Positions 48,601 through 58,899 of a stretch of 64,000 bases of DNA are shown one piece after another (the first letter of the stretch is position 1; each line of letters starts with the position of its first letter). The notes beneath the pieces are model-generated. The model was not told the DNA's origin and did not search any database. It saw only the letters and a list, made by a program, of their open reading frames with translations. The stretch is from Ectocarpus siliculosus (lineage: Eukaryota > Sar > Phaeophyceae > Ectocarpales > Ectocarpaceae), in NCBI GenBank assembly GCA_000310025.1, contig FN649734.1:2309291-2373290 (forward strand), read 5' to 3'. Both the position numbers and the translations under genes were made by a program.

Positions 48601-49954
48601 CGTTTTCTAGTCGAAACCGCCGCTGTTGCCCCGCTTTCATCGTGTGCTGTACGTACTGCCAAGTGCTCGGCTGCTCTTTGCGCTTTCTCCCTCCCAAACG
48701 TTGCTTTTTGGGTTACAATACGCTGATGCCCTCGTCCCCTGCCCTGTGCACCTTGGCTAGGGACCGTGTCGCGTTCGGCAAGGCGCTTAGCGAAGACAGC
48801 CTCGTGAGACATCATGTGGCACAGAGCCGGATGGAGATCGACCAGGTGAGATCGTTGAATGTTATGAGGCTTGTTGACAAGTGTGATGTTTTTGCTTTTT
48901 TCGACATGCGGTTGCGGATATTTCTACGGTATCCAAGGTATTTTATTATAATAGGGTGTCTCGATCTTCTTTCTCTGCGTAACAAGCTTGGTCCTGGGGT
49001 TCCGTCCTCATTTACGATGCTGTCGATCGAAAGGTTCGAGGATCTCTGCGAAGTGATCGACAATATCTTTGGGGGCGTTCAGAAAGACTTTCATTTTGTT
49101 GCCTTTTTTTACATACCCACAGAAGTGGTGCGGCGGTCACTTCCTAGGCATGAACAGGGCGTCAGTATAGTTCACAAGTGTCACGCTAAACGTTACCCAC
49201 GTGTTTTGCCGTTGGTCTCATAGTCAAGGTGTGATCCAGCAGCAACGATTATTTGCCTTTGCACGTGGAGTACGTATTTTCCAATAGATCCGCCCTTTGC
49301 AAGCAGGATGTGCAACTTCGCGGGGTTCCTGACTGACATGTTGCTCATATCGCTGTCGGATACCGCCTGCGTTTTTGTGCCGTAGTCTCGACTTCTCGTC
49401 CAGGACTGCGCTGCGAAACTCGAGGCGTTTGGTCTACAAGGAGCCATCCAGGAAGTTTCGATGATCAAGGCAAGGTGGAGATTTTAGATTTTCGCCCCCA
49501 CGTCCCACGCCGTAATTTGATCTTGCATTGCCGCTGGACTTCATGTGTCCGACAACAATTCATCCTTCCATCTAGGCATACCGAATGCTGTCGGTGCCAC
49601 TGCGTACAGCTATGAAGATATGCCACAAATTAGGAGACATTTCACTACGGCTCAGCACATCCTTACTGCAACACCCGTACCGAAATCACAACAATACTGC
49701 TGGCAACGAGTCTATTCCCTCGCCTTGACAACCTGCGGCAGGTGGTGGTGCCGAACATGGCATGCCGAGTTATTGATCGCGCAATCCAGATGCAAGGCGG
49801 CTTGGGGGTGTGCCAAGACACGTTCTTGTCGGAAGCTTATGCCCACATGCGTACTTTGCGGATCGCCGATGGGCCCGACGAAGTGCACACACGCAGCGTT
49901 GCCAAGTACGAATATCGGCGAGCCGCAGGGATGGCACTGTCATCTCGCCTTTGA
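39618..49954 (+). CDS. Acyl-CoA dehydrogenase, ACAD10/11 type, with peroxisomal SRL signal
   Basis: FAD-dependent oxidation of acyl-CoA at the alpha-beta bond, the first step of beta-oxidation. Exons: 39618-39809, 46107-46160, 46526-46594, 46833-46893, 47031-47182, 47729-47901, 48327-48479, 48761-48845, 49386-49469, 49742-49954; all phases agree (411 aa), matching the dehydrogenase domain of ACAD10/11 without the kinase part. Visible motifs are [34 protein letters not shown] (flavin/substrate region), [35 protein letters not shown] and [10 protein letters not shown]. The protein ends SSRL, a canonical PTS1, so a peroxisomal location is inferred. The ATG at 39618 opens the conserved N-terminal helix. 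Intron 1 (39810-46106) holds a 5.6-kb transposon. Intron 9 is GC-AG. It may share a promoter with the divergent Sfi1-like gene. Confidence 0.93.
40032..40058 (+). repeat. Left terminal inverted repeat of the composite transposon
   Basis: The 27-bp repeat starts CAGTAGGGGGACCTGTTTAG and is preceded by TA at 40030-40031. It pairs with 45627-45653 with a single mismatch. Confidence 0.9.
40489..40788 (+). repeat. Imperfect tandem duplication inside the transposon
   Basis: Two units of roughly 140-155 bp share CTTCGATGTTGCA, an A-rich part, ACAGCTGTAMCCCCCGCCC and GTCTGCCTGGCGCACCCGC. They lie just beyond the transposase stop codon, towards the left TIR. Confidence 0.65.
41343..41987. mobile_element. 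Nested non-autonomous element with TTAA sites (piggyBac-like, tentative)
   Basis: A 645-bp segment is bounded by TTAA on both sides (41339-41342 and 41988-41991). Its ends are inverted CCCC-TTA (left) and TAAAGGGG (right), as expected for piggyBac-type ends, which start CCC next to TTAA. It interrupts the transposase coding region within a probable intron and has no coding capacity. Inside is a strong palindrome (41492-41560), and GGGGACA-AAAAG-TGTCCCC lies near the right end. The terminal repeats are short, so chance cannot be excluded. Confidence 0.4.
41492..41560. repeat. Hairpin-forming inverted repeat, 26-bp arms
   Basis: The arm at 41492-41517 is the reverse complement of 41535-41560 with one mismatch, around a 17-base loop that itself contains AGGGGACA again. 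It lies inside the putative TTAA-bounded element. Confidence 0.9.
43238..45435 (-). pseudogene. Non-LTR-type reverse transcriptase, 5'-truncated and frameshifted
   Basis: Reverse-strand reading from about 45435 shows [17 protein letters not shown], then [14 protein letters not shown] (palm motif A), [14 protein letters not shown] (motif B) and [14 protein letters not shown] (motif C with the YVDD catalytic box), continuing to VVGIPLL at 44816. Two 44-bp repeats disrupt the frame at 44702-44801. Reading resumes with [27 protein letters not shown] and [10 protein letters not shown] and runs to a stop at 43238; a neighbouring frame continues in a related style to about 43120. A TGA lies just upstream of 45435 and the finger region is absent, so it is an inactive fragment. 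No RNase H or endonuclease domain was seen. Confidence 0.75.
44702..44801 (-). repeat. 44-bp sequence repeated at 56-bp period within the reverse transcriptase
   Basis: Identical 44-bp copies starting TCCGCCGGGTCACCACGGG at 44702 and 44758 are separated by 12 bases. Because 56 is not a multiple of three, the duplication shifts the frame and explains why the reverse-transcriptase reading breaks here. Confidence 0.85.
45627..45653 (-). repeat. Right terminal inverted repeat of the composite transposon
   Basis: Reverse complement of the left repeat, with one A-to-G difference. It is followed by TA at 45654-45655, giving the expected TA duplication. Confidence 0.9.
49470..49741 (+). other. Non-canonical GC-AG intron in the dehydrogenase gene
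   Basis: The donor is AAG|GCAAGG after ...EVSMIK and the acceptor is GCGGCAG|GTG before [10 protein letters not shown]. The nearby GT at 49475 would leave the wrong phase for the following conserved exon, so GC-AG is preferred. Confidence 0.7.
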
Positions 49955-50898
49955 ATGGATGGGCGACCCTTTTCTCCCAAAAAATAAGACATGGGCATGG
50001 TCGAGGTACCAGAATAGGAAGGCCCGCGAGCCTTCGGCTGGTGGCATCTTTCGTTGTAAACTTGCACTTGTATGTAGGAAATACATTTTCATGACTGCTG
50101 TATCTTACAGTACGCCTCATAACCTGGCAAACGTCAAGGCGTAACGAAAGAAGAGCGAATGTCTGTCGACAACATGATGAGTGTTTCTATTCACCATTCA
50201 CCACGAACGTACGTGCGTGGTGCGCGTGGTATAGAAGTAAGTATCTCAGATCGTATGCGTACAAGATCGTAAAGTAAAACAATTTGCTCCACAGACACGG
50301 CTGAGTTTTGGGTGCTACATGCACGGATGACTACGTCATTTCGTTTGTGTGCGTTAATGCCTGCATCGGTAGGAGGCCTCAGGGAGAGGAACCCTTCTTA
50401 TGTGGGACGACGGGTTGGAGTAAACAGCGCTCGCTGCTGTGAACACTGATTTGCAGTGAAGACAAAAAAAAAATGTTTCGCTAAATGTGTGAGGCAACCC
50501 CCCCCCCCCCTCCCTCCCTCCCCAACCCGGCTCGCTAAACACGCGGCAAACCACTTCGTGTTATATGCCAGTCGGTTCTTCAGTGAAAACCACAACGAAC
50601 TGTTTAGTCTAGTCTGTCCTCCGGCTTCTTTGGATGCAGTGTAAAACGATGCACATACTACATGATTTTGAGGTCAACCCCCCGCCCGGTGCCTCTGCCT
50701 GCCTCACAACTGCTGTAGTAGTGTTCTGACAAGCGAGCCGAGATTCCACGCATTCATCATGCAAGCAGCCTGACAGGTTAAAACGCAGGACGACAACAAC
50801 ACCCGGTTGGCGGCTTGTAAGTTGTTTTGTTTTTAGGAAAGTTACATAATAACCTCACAGAAAGACCACCCGTTCGAGATAATACCACACGAAGCAGT

Positions 50899-50976
50899 TT
50901 TTTTTTTTTTTTCTTAATATGACACAACGAATCCATCTCTATATTCGTTGTGTCATATTAAGAAAAAAAAAAAAAA
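50899..50976. repeat. Perfect 34-bp inverted repeat (hairpin / MITE-like)
   Basis: Arms 50899-50932 and 50943-50976 match perfectly around a 10-base loop. Each arm is a T (or A) run plus CTTAATATGACACAACGAAT. The motif TTGTGTCATATYAAG followed by an A run recurs at about 52160-52176, and a shorter TTGTGTCATA form at 52100, suggesting a small repeat family. Confidence 0.95.
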
Positions 50977-51396
50977 GAGTCTGAGACAGATTAGCAATGA
51001 ATTCATAGCGTCAGAAAGTACCTGTATGTCTACGATTTGTTATTATTTTGGCGACTGACGTCCCCCATTTTTGTCAGCTAATCAAGTACAATTTCAATTT
51101 CGTTACACGTGTACTCCGCATTGTTGTATCTATCTTGGATCTTGCACGCATGCATCCAAAAGATGTGCGCGCCAATAAAAGAGCAGGAAATTTCAACAAA
51201 TTAAGGAATAATAAATACACACACAGAAAGACTACCCATTCGAGATATGCCCACAGTCGAACGGGATGTGGTGGAGTCTTTTCAGTGAGTGGAGGAAAAC
51301 CGGCTGGGTACTGGACTCATTTCGAGTCACTGATGATTTATGTCAGTGATGCCAGCTGGTGCTAAGTACAAAAACATCTGGATAATAATAGGTAAC

Positions 51397-51492
51397 TTAC
51401 ATTTTACAATACATCCCCGATAGTTCTCGACTCGGTCAACGACAAAATATCGGGGAGAATCCCTCCGTTGTGTCGTGTATTGTAAAATGTAA
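51397..51492. repeat. Nested inverted repeat, MITE-like
   Basis: An outer 16-bp pair, TTACATTTTACAATAC at 51397-51412 and its complement at 51477-51492, encloses an inner 8-bp pair, CCCCGATA and TATCGGGG. The unit of about 96 bp has no coding capacity and resembles a miniature element. Confidence 0.8.
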
Positions 51493-51741
51493 CCTTCACA
51501 GGGGACACGGCGCAGTGTCTATTGACGGCTTGTTGGTTTGTTATATCAAATTGTAGTTGTTCAGATTCTCCGTGGACGGTACAAGGATGTAGCCGTTAGC
51601 CGCTTGCGACCTAAAGATCGAAAGATCGAAAGATCGAAAGTCGCCCTTCTGCACAAAGATCAAGATGTTACTTGCTTGCGAACGCACGTACGTTCACGGA
51701 ACGAGCTTTGATGCAATCCGAACATCCACCAAGTTTGGCTC

Positions 51742-51972
51742 TTGTTGTTGTTGTTGTTGTTGTCTTCACATTAGAAACCGTTCCGATCTCTCTCTACCCA
51801 GTACCTACCTTCAGATCCAACACTTGACGCGGTCGATTCCCGTGGTCACAGGCTGACTTACCCTAAAAAGGTAAGCTCAAACAAACTGGCCACGAGGGGT
51901 CCGCAAGTCAATAGAAATCAACGACAGATATTCTGGAGTCCTCCGCTCCCTCTGCGCGCTATGCGAGGTAAC
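51742..51972 (-). repeat. SINE-like dispersed repeat, copy 3 (inverted)
   Basis: The reverse complement of the family unit: the TTG run at 51742-51762 corresponds to the (CAA)n tail. TGTCTTCACAT, the core GTGACCACGGGAATCGACCG and the start GTTACCTCGCATAGCG (51961-51972 region) follow in order. Divergence from copies 1 and 2 is visible, so it is not a recent insertion. Confidence 0.65.
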
Positions 51973-53341
51973 AACTGAGACTAGGAGTCAGCATCACGGG
52001 CTAGAGAGAAAGAGGTACACCCCCTTGGTTCAATCTTGGTGCTTCACACGCAAGCAGAGACAAGGCCATCTGACACAGAAAGAGAGAAAAAGATGGATTT
52101 ATTGTGTCATAACAAAAAACACTTCTTTCTGTACATGTAGATAGAGATTTAATTGATTTATTGTGTCATATCAAGAAAAAAAACAAAAAAGAGCGACAAA
52201 GAGAAAAATATGTACCACGGAACAATTTCACATGTGTGTGGTGTTTGGAGCGTTCCGCGGTACGTCTACATCTTAAGGTCCGCAACAACGAAGGTATCTG
52301 TATTCGGGGGCACAGGTGTGCCGTTCACGTCCTGACGGCGGCACTGGGGAGTGCGTGTCAGCGTGTGAGCCATTGGCTAGGCATACCAGCGGGCGGGTCG
52401 GTACGCCGGTACCTGGTACCGCTCAACCGAGACACCAATCAGTATTGCTCAAGCAAACGAAGCACGGTCGGTGCAATACCCCAGCTCGGAAAAGATACCT
52501 CCAATCAATTTAATATTGTTGGCCTTTATATCCACATATACTTGTAGCCTGGCTTTGTTTCTCGTATGCACATGGATATGGATATACCAGTATATATCGC
52601 CAAGCAATAATGTTGAGGCTTGACGCTGGCACTCTCTCGGTTGTTGTTTTGCGACACTCTCACATCGACTTCCCTATGAGAGGGCCGGCACTGCTGTCCA
52701 GTGCTGTCGCAGATCGAACACAGCCTGCTGCTGCACCACACATGGCACAAAGGGTCGACCGAGACCAAGTTCAAGTTGGCCCCTCAGAAAGAGCGAATAT
52801 CGCCATTACTTGCTGGCCGATTACACACCACCCCGCAGCATACATCAAAGGCAAACACGAGACCTCTTGCCACTCAACCAACCACCTGGATCCGGCGAGG
52901 TGTGCAGCACAGGCAGCACCCACGCGCGGTGCCTTTGGTGTGTGCTTGTGTGACTGACCCTTTCGCCCCTTCACCGCATTAGATATTATTCGACCGTGTT
53001 TTTTTGGCTCTAAGAGGAAATATGGCTCTTCCACAATGGCAAGAGAAAAAAACTGCTGCCCCTGAGAATTTGGCCTCTAATCTGTCTTCCCTCGACCACG
53101 TTTTCATTCGCAACCGCCGTCGCCGCTGCCGCCGTCAGAACCGCAGGCCAGGACAAGGACAAACCAGGGAGGCTGGCAGATCCAACCAAGCACGACTATC
53201 GTAGAGCCCGAGCGTGCGCTGCGTGTGCTAGACCGACCTCCCTAGTCTTCCAGAGGCCTCGAACGAACGACGACCGACCTGGCAGCTAGGCGCGCGAAAA
53301 TTCAAGGCCCCAAGACCTTCAACCTCGACACGAGCAACCAG

Positions 53342-56251
53342 ATGACGACGGTGCGGGCTGTGGGAGCCAAGCGACCTCGGGGCTACGTTGCTGCAGCTGA
53401 AGAACCAACGCTGCCATGGGCTGGAAGGGTGCCGAAGCCTGCCATGGACGCAGATAGTTTTGTGGACTACGGGAGCGGATTCTTGAGGAAGTCGTGTGAC
53501 AGGTGGGTGGCGTGGTAGGAGGGGACGTTGGAGAGATCGACGCGGAAAAAGCGAGAGGAGAAATAAGAGTGCGAGGATTCACGGCGGATGAAGCCAACGG
53601 ATGTGCGCCTTATGTGCGCCAGCTTGTTCGCGCCAGCCTGGGCGTGTGCAGCTGCGACGACCTTGGCAAGGCTTTGTTTCAGTCAGCAGCTGCACCACGC
53701 GCGTGATTTTGGGGAAGGGGTTGAAGGAGAGCGGAGTTTTTGTGTTTGGGCGCGGAGAGAAATCGCGTCTGTACGTAATCGTTTGTCCGTGTGTGGGCCC
53801 CATTATGGCCGCTGCCGTTGCACGGGATGGTGCCAGCTAGCCTTTCGATGATGCCACGTCCGTTGCTGGCGGTTTCTGCCTGGAGAGAGAAAGAGAGCAA
53901 GAGAGAGAGACCGAAGCAACATCAGCTTTAGAAGGATTATTTCGAGGCAAAATTCAAACGTCCACGCACACACACAGCAGCCTGCCTTACCGCCCAGTTC
54001 GTGGTCTCAAAACGGCAGATGCACACATGCGCGTGGATGCAGCTGTGGATGCGCCCACACATCACACCTGGCGCATCCCGCACCTTGGCTCTATGTCCCC
54101 ACCGCTACGCTGTTTCCCCACCAAGCATTGCGCATTGCACAAAGCGAAGCTATCCACTCTATCCGCACTCATCCGCCAACCTTTTTTTTTCACGTGTGGC
54201 CTTTCCCCCTCTTCAACCTCCCGGTAGCTGTGTCAGCAGCAAGCGGCGGTGCGATGGTCAAGACCCCTGCACGCGTTGCTTGCGAAGGAAGAAGCCATGG
54301 TAAGCGAAGCACCTCTAGTCTGGTCGAAGTCATGATTGCCACGGCCATCTCTGACCACGCAGGACCACAGAGTAAGGTCACCACATTCCGCGGGCGGCGT
54401 GCGTGGCGAATTACGCAAGTCTTCACATGTTGATTGATTTCAATGCAACACCAAATGTGAGGCTCACAACTCTCCGCACCTTTTTGGCGCCTAACAAAGC
54501 AACAAGCAGCCATCATATTACGTATGCATATGCATCTACTGTGTGTAGTCACGGGAGCGACTTCCTTTCTTAGTCTCGTTGCCAGTATGTGCGGGATTAG
54601 CGCGTGAATCTGTGTTTCTGGCCACTCTTCATTTGTAATTCCAGTCGAGTTTTTCCGCTCACCACCCCAATAGCTAACTACAGCAGTAGTGGCACATTTG
54701 AGAGTCGTGTAGGGTTTGACAAGGGTTATGGCAAAGCCCACAGCAGTATGCATACAACTGCTTTATTCGCTGGCAAGGTCGAGGAGGAAAAAGATGAACG
54801 AGGTTTGAAAATATAGAGGAACGTGGCGCTTCTATGCATGAAACAAAACGGACCACACGCGTCCGGATTGTGTTCTGTCGCAGACACCCGATCTTATTTT
54901 CCGCGTAAAAATGGGAATCGAACAGACACGATACGATATATTTCTTCCTTGGTTTTGAAGCCTCTGCATGTCTCATCACACACCGATGACGAAATAACGA
55001 TTTTGACTGCTTGGTGTGGTTTTCCATTAAGTATTCTAGTGACTTTCCAGCGCACCTGTTGTGTACGATGCCGTCCTACATGTAAACGCCGAACTTGCAA
55101 TGCAGCCGACCTCGACATGCCCTGGGCAGAAACTCACAAGAGGTCGTGTGATGCCAGTGGCAAGAATGGTACGCCCTGTCTTTGACGTTCGATGCAACGT
55201 GTTGGTCCAACCTCTGTAGGCTGCTTGAGACTTGACGACACAGCGATATCCCCGAGTGCATCCGATATTTGGCGTCATCGCAATTGCTATCCGCTTGGAG
55301 GGGCTCAGAAGTTTACAAGTCGCCCCCGCTGTGGTTCTTTTTCCGCCGACATCTTGAAACAGCCACTACACCGAGAGGAAGAAATGCGGCCCACGCAGCG
55401 GCCAGAAAACAGGGAATGGCACGAGACGGCAGCCTGCGAGCAGCTCTCCCCCTGATTGCGCGGGTTCATCGGGCGCAGACGCTCGCAAGCAGAGGCGACA
55501 GTTCATGGAGTATCAACAACGCGCCCTCCGGACACAACAGCAGCAGCACGCGGCCGTTGGTGGATTGGCTCGAGCGCCTGCTTCAGCTGCCAGCAGCCGC
55601 TACCCTGCGATGGCCCATAGTCGCCCCCTGCCGCCGCACGCCCCGATTCTCTCTACCGGCGAGCTGAGCGGAGAGACGACGTGCGTAGACCAAACGGATT
55701 GCTCTGACAATGGGCTGCCCCCCCACCGAGTGCTGTCGCGAGACGAATCAGGCAGCAGCTGGTGGTCCCTCGATGACCAAGGCGGAGCGGGGGCGGCCGT
55801 GTCGGCGCGCTTGAGTGGCGGCGTCCCTGCCCCTATCCCCAGCTCGTCGTGGCCTCAGCGCGAGCACCACCGGCCACACCAGCAGCACCACCAAGGCGGC
55901 AACAACGACTTGTCGAATGATGGTGCCGGCGTTGAGCACTACGGGCAGAGGACGGGGCTCTGGGGCGGGCTGCGCCCTGGCAGCGCTGCCGGCACCGGGT
56001 CCGGTAGCGGAGGCAGTACCGGCGAATCTTGGGACGACGAGTCCGAGGAGGGCCAGGGCCAGGATGAAGAAGAGGTAGCGGCACTGTTGCTCGGCCTCGG
56101 CAAGACAACAAACGAGGATTTCGAAGGGTTCTCGGACGACGACGAGGAACCGGCGCCCGAAAGACCGGTTCGCCCCGGTGGCGTGGGCATGTTTCGCGAG
56201 CCTCCCCGCCACTTGCCGGTGTCCAACGCCTCTCAAGAACTGAGCGTCTGA
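53342..56251 (+). CDS. Zn(II)2Cys6 binuclear-cluster transcription factor
   Basis: Probable sequence-specific DNA-binding regulator acting in the nucleus. Exons 53342-53502, 54228-54299 and 55363-56251 join in phase to 373 aa. The cluster is complete only after splicing: CDSC across the first junction, VSSKRRCDGQDPC-TRC in exon 2, and the sixth Cys built across the second junction (TG|C). The spacing is C-x2-C-x6-C-x5-C-x2-C-x6-C (about residues 52-78), the canonical fungal-type pattern. A basic linker (ERKKCGPRSGQK) follows, then a Gln/His-rich and Pro/Ser-rich middle and a strongly acidic C-terminus (DDESEEGQGQDEEE) that could activate transcription. No fungal middle homology region was recognised. 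The ATG at 53342 is the first in the open frame. Confidence 0.85.
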
Positions 56252-58371
56252 AAGGGCGGTCTGTAGCTATGGCGTTAATACCCTCTATCTGTTAACCAAC
56301 CTCTCTGTTGAGGGAAGTTAGGCAGCGGTGGGCACAGACTGATTGTGGCGTTCGGTTGCACCGCTTTCACCTAGCAGCAACAAGGTGTGGTTGAGTAGAG
56401 GCCATTGATATACTTCATACATTTGCCGGTTGGATCACATAAGAATGCCTCTTCTGTCAGCGTGTAGCGTTCGCAATGATTCCCTCGCTGAATTTCGTTT
56501 TACACGTACTGTTCAGAGGAATTTTTGCGCTCGAGCATAGATTTGCGCGCTCGTGGCAGTTCTTTACAAGCTCAACATAGATTACGCAAGAGGTGGAAGG
56601 GACACGAGTAGCTGTATACAAGTAGTCGTATGCATAGATCGATCTGGGCTGTTGAGTGGACTACTTTCGTACCACTCAGTAGACGGCGACGACGCGCGTG
56701 CCCTACCTGCAAGTAGTATACACCCCAATAGCCAGGGGCGACAAATCGAAGCCGTAAGGTGTCTGTTTAGGAGTACCTCCGTGTGCTGTTGAGCGGTATT
56801 GCGTTTGTCGATGTTTTGGTTGTTCGATGTTACGCGCGGTTTCCAGCGTACGTCTATTTGTTGGCCTGGTAGAACTGGTCGCCGGAGTCTCGAGAAGTCC
56901 CGACGACGAGTACCTCACAGCAACGTATGGCTGTTTGAAAGATGTTTTTCGTGCTTGCGAAGATGGTGAAATACAGCCCATTTGTTGGTAAGCTTGTTAT
57001 CTTCTTGGTCGTACTTTTGTGCTTTCGCGGGGGTCCTCTTTGGGTTTACTCTTAAGTTACTCTGTCGTGATTGTCTGCATTATTGTAGTGCATACAGCCA
57101 GTAGGCACGGTATTTTGTCGCGCGAGGAGCCTTTATTGACCCCCCCCTGTTTCTTGTTTTCTCCACGCATGCGGCGGAACGCCGGTTTGATGTTCTCGGG
57201 GCCGGTCCCGGATGCCCCGCAAGTATTGGGAGTAGCAGATGAAGCTGTTGCCAGATGATTTTATGGTGCGAGGTTGAGATAAAGTTGTATGGGAAAAAAT
57301 TGACACGTTTCGCGACTTGTTTGACTGTGCGGCAAGTAGGCTCAGGATTTCACACGTGTGCTTGTGGGACAGGTTGTTGGTATGAGTCTCACGCAACCCC
57401 ACATCAAGAGTGCAGCCTCTACCAATCCATGCCATTGTCAACCCAACCGCTGAGTAAGCAAACAAATCGATGTCACTATAGGCTTAGGGTGTTGTTGGGG
57501 CATCAGACCATTGGATATCATCACCACCGAATGTCAATTTTGGGCGCTACCATCCCATGCCCCGATGCCCGGACAGCAGTGGAGGAAGTAAGCCCATTGT
57601 CGTCCCCTTGTGCGGGTTTAAAATGCAGTAGCCCCCGAGTGTTGCGCCCCCAGGAAAGAAAGCGTGTCGCTATTTTACCCCAGACCACGGACGCTGTTCC
57701 CTTTTTTACCGAAACACAAGGCACATATGGTACAAGTATGTCGACATGGGTCTACTCGGACAAAAAAAATTCCCTCGACACCAACAATTCTCATGTTTGC
57801 GTCGTGATGGAAAGGCACCAGCCACACTTTTTGCACAAGACGGGCCCGCAGGTAGGAAAAAAGTATATCAAGAAACAGGGTCATTTTTTCACGAAGGATA
57901 TGAAAACAGGGCTAGGACATACACCTCAGGGGTTGATCCTACAACCTGTGCTCGACAGTGGCGATAAATAATAAGAAACTGAGCCTCGATCCGATATTGA
58001 CGTTTCTGTATCACCAGGCCCGCTGTACATGTCCAGCAGTGTCGCTTTTCTCAAGCTGGTGTCCGCGATTTTTCCATCCTTGTCGGAACGTGAGACAGGC
58101 TCCGTCCTCAAGCTTTCACAGACACGTTGGTGAATTCACCCTTGAGGTACCTGAAGTCGGAAGAAGGCAACGCCGGATCATTTTTTTTCTCGTGATGAGC
58201 GAATCCCCAGTAACAACACAACGCTTTAACATGATGCCGATGCTTCGGTACTGCCACAAGAGGCCAACAAGCTCGAGATAAACAAACGCAGAAAATATGC
58301 CGTTGGCTGGTTGTCGTTTGTACGTGTAGAAAAATTGCGCGCACCACCACACAAGGTCTCTGCAATCCCAG
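56252..58371. other. Spacer downstream of the Zn2Cys6 gene
   Basis: No gene was supported. The 239-codon open frame at 57255-57971 has no recognisable motif, lacks coding-like composition and is probably chance. A segment at 57965-58025 (around GATATTGACGTTTCTGTAT) resembles the reverse complement of 60985-61045, so a short dispersed repeat is present. Confidence 0.45.
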
Positions 58372-58511
58372 GTCCCTCACGATGGTCCCTTACCTGAGGG
58401 CCACCTTGATAGCATCGATCTCAATACGCGGAACACCGCTATCTTCGAAGACTTCCTCCAGTTCGCTGGCATCGAGGCTGCCGAACGGGCTTTCCTCTTC
58501 GGGGTTTTCCG
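58372..58511 (+). CDS. Possible internal exon, unknown gene
   Basis: After CCCAG at 58371 an open stretch of 46 codons reads PHDGPLPEGHLDSIDLNTR and then AIFEDFLQFAGIEAAERAFL, ending at a good donor CG|GTAAAA. Residue composition looks coding, but no partner exon was fixed. A second candidate at about 58915-59050 (RYLGIKPNGERYLFSY, FGPLAEDAIGAG) lies downstream in the same orientation. The family was not recognised. Confidence 0.3.
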
Positions 58512-58899
58512 GTAAAAATTCCTAGGTTATTTGCACGGCAGCCGGCGGACGAAGTGGTGACAATCGCGTTTCGATGGGGGTAGGATGGGGTTTGACGTAG
58601 ACAGGAGAAACGGGAGCGCATCCTGTTTCTCCGCATAAGCAGTCCTACATACCAGAATAGTATAACGCCAGTCTCACATTCGTTTCTCAGGCAGTGCCGT
58701 GAGTGGGTAATCGTGAGCGGGGTGGCGAGCGTTTGACGGTGGGGGGGCGTTGTACGGGGGGTTGGGGAGGGTGGACGTGTGCGACGCCCACAATCCGTTC
58801 AAATGTCAGCGGTTTGGAGCCGCATTCATTGCACCGTGTGATCGAGTTTGAGCTGCCCCCGCTAAATCATTGGGCCTGTCGTCCAACTTGATCTTTTGA

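Larger units (their letters stand above)
49955..53341. other. Intergenic spacer rich in inverted repeats
   Basis: No gene was supported across about 3.4 kb. It holds the dehydrogenase 3' flank, a block near 50366-50420 that resembles 37480-37530 (GAGAGGAACCCTTCTT shared), a 34-bp palindrome, a nested inverted repeat, the SINE-like copy 3 and simple T, C and AAAGATCG repeats. The final 300 bp presumably contain the promoter of the Zn2Cys6 gene. Confidence 0.55.

Noticed and set aside
55748-56236. Reverse-strand frames opposite the third exon of the Zn2Cys6 gene
   Set aside because: GC-rich shadow frames; the sense strand has the phased Zn2Cys6 exon and acidic tail.
57255-57971. 239-codon open frame, possible gene
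   Set aside because: No domain, mixed Cys/His/Pro composition like random sequence, and its 3' end runs into a dispersed repeat segment.
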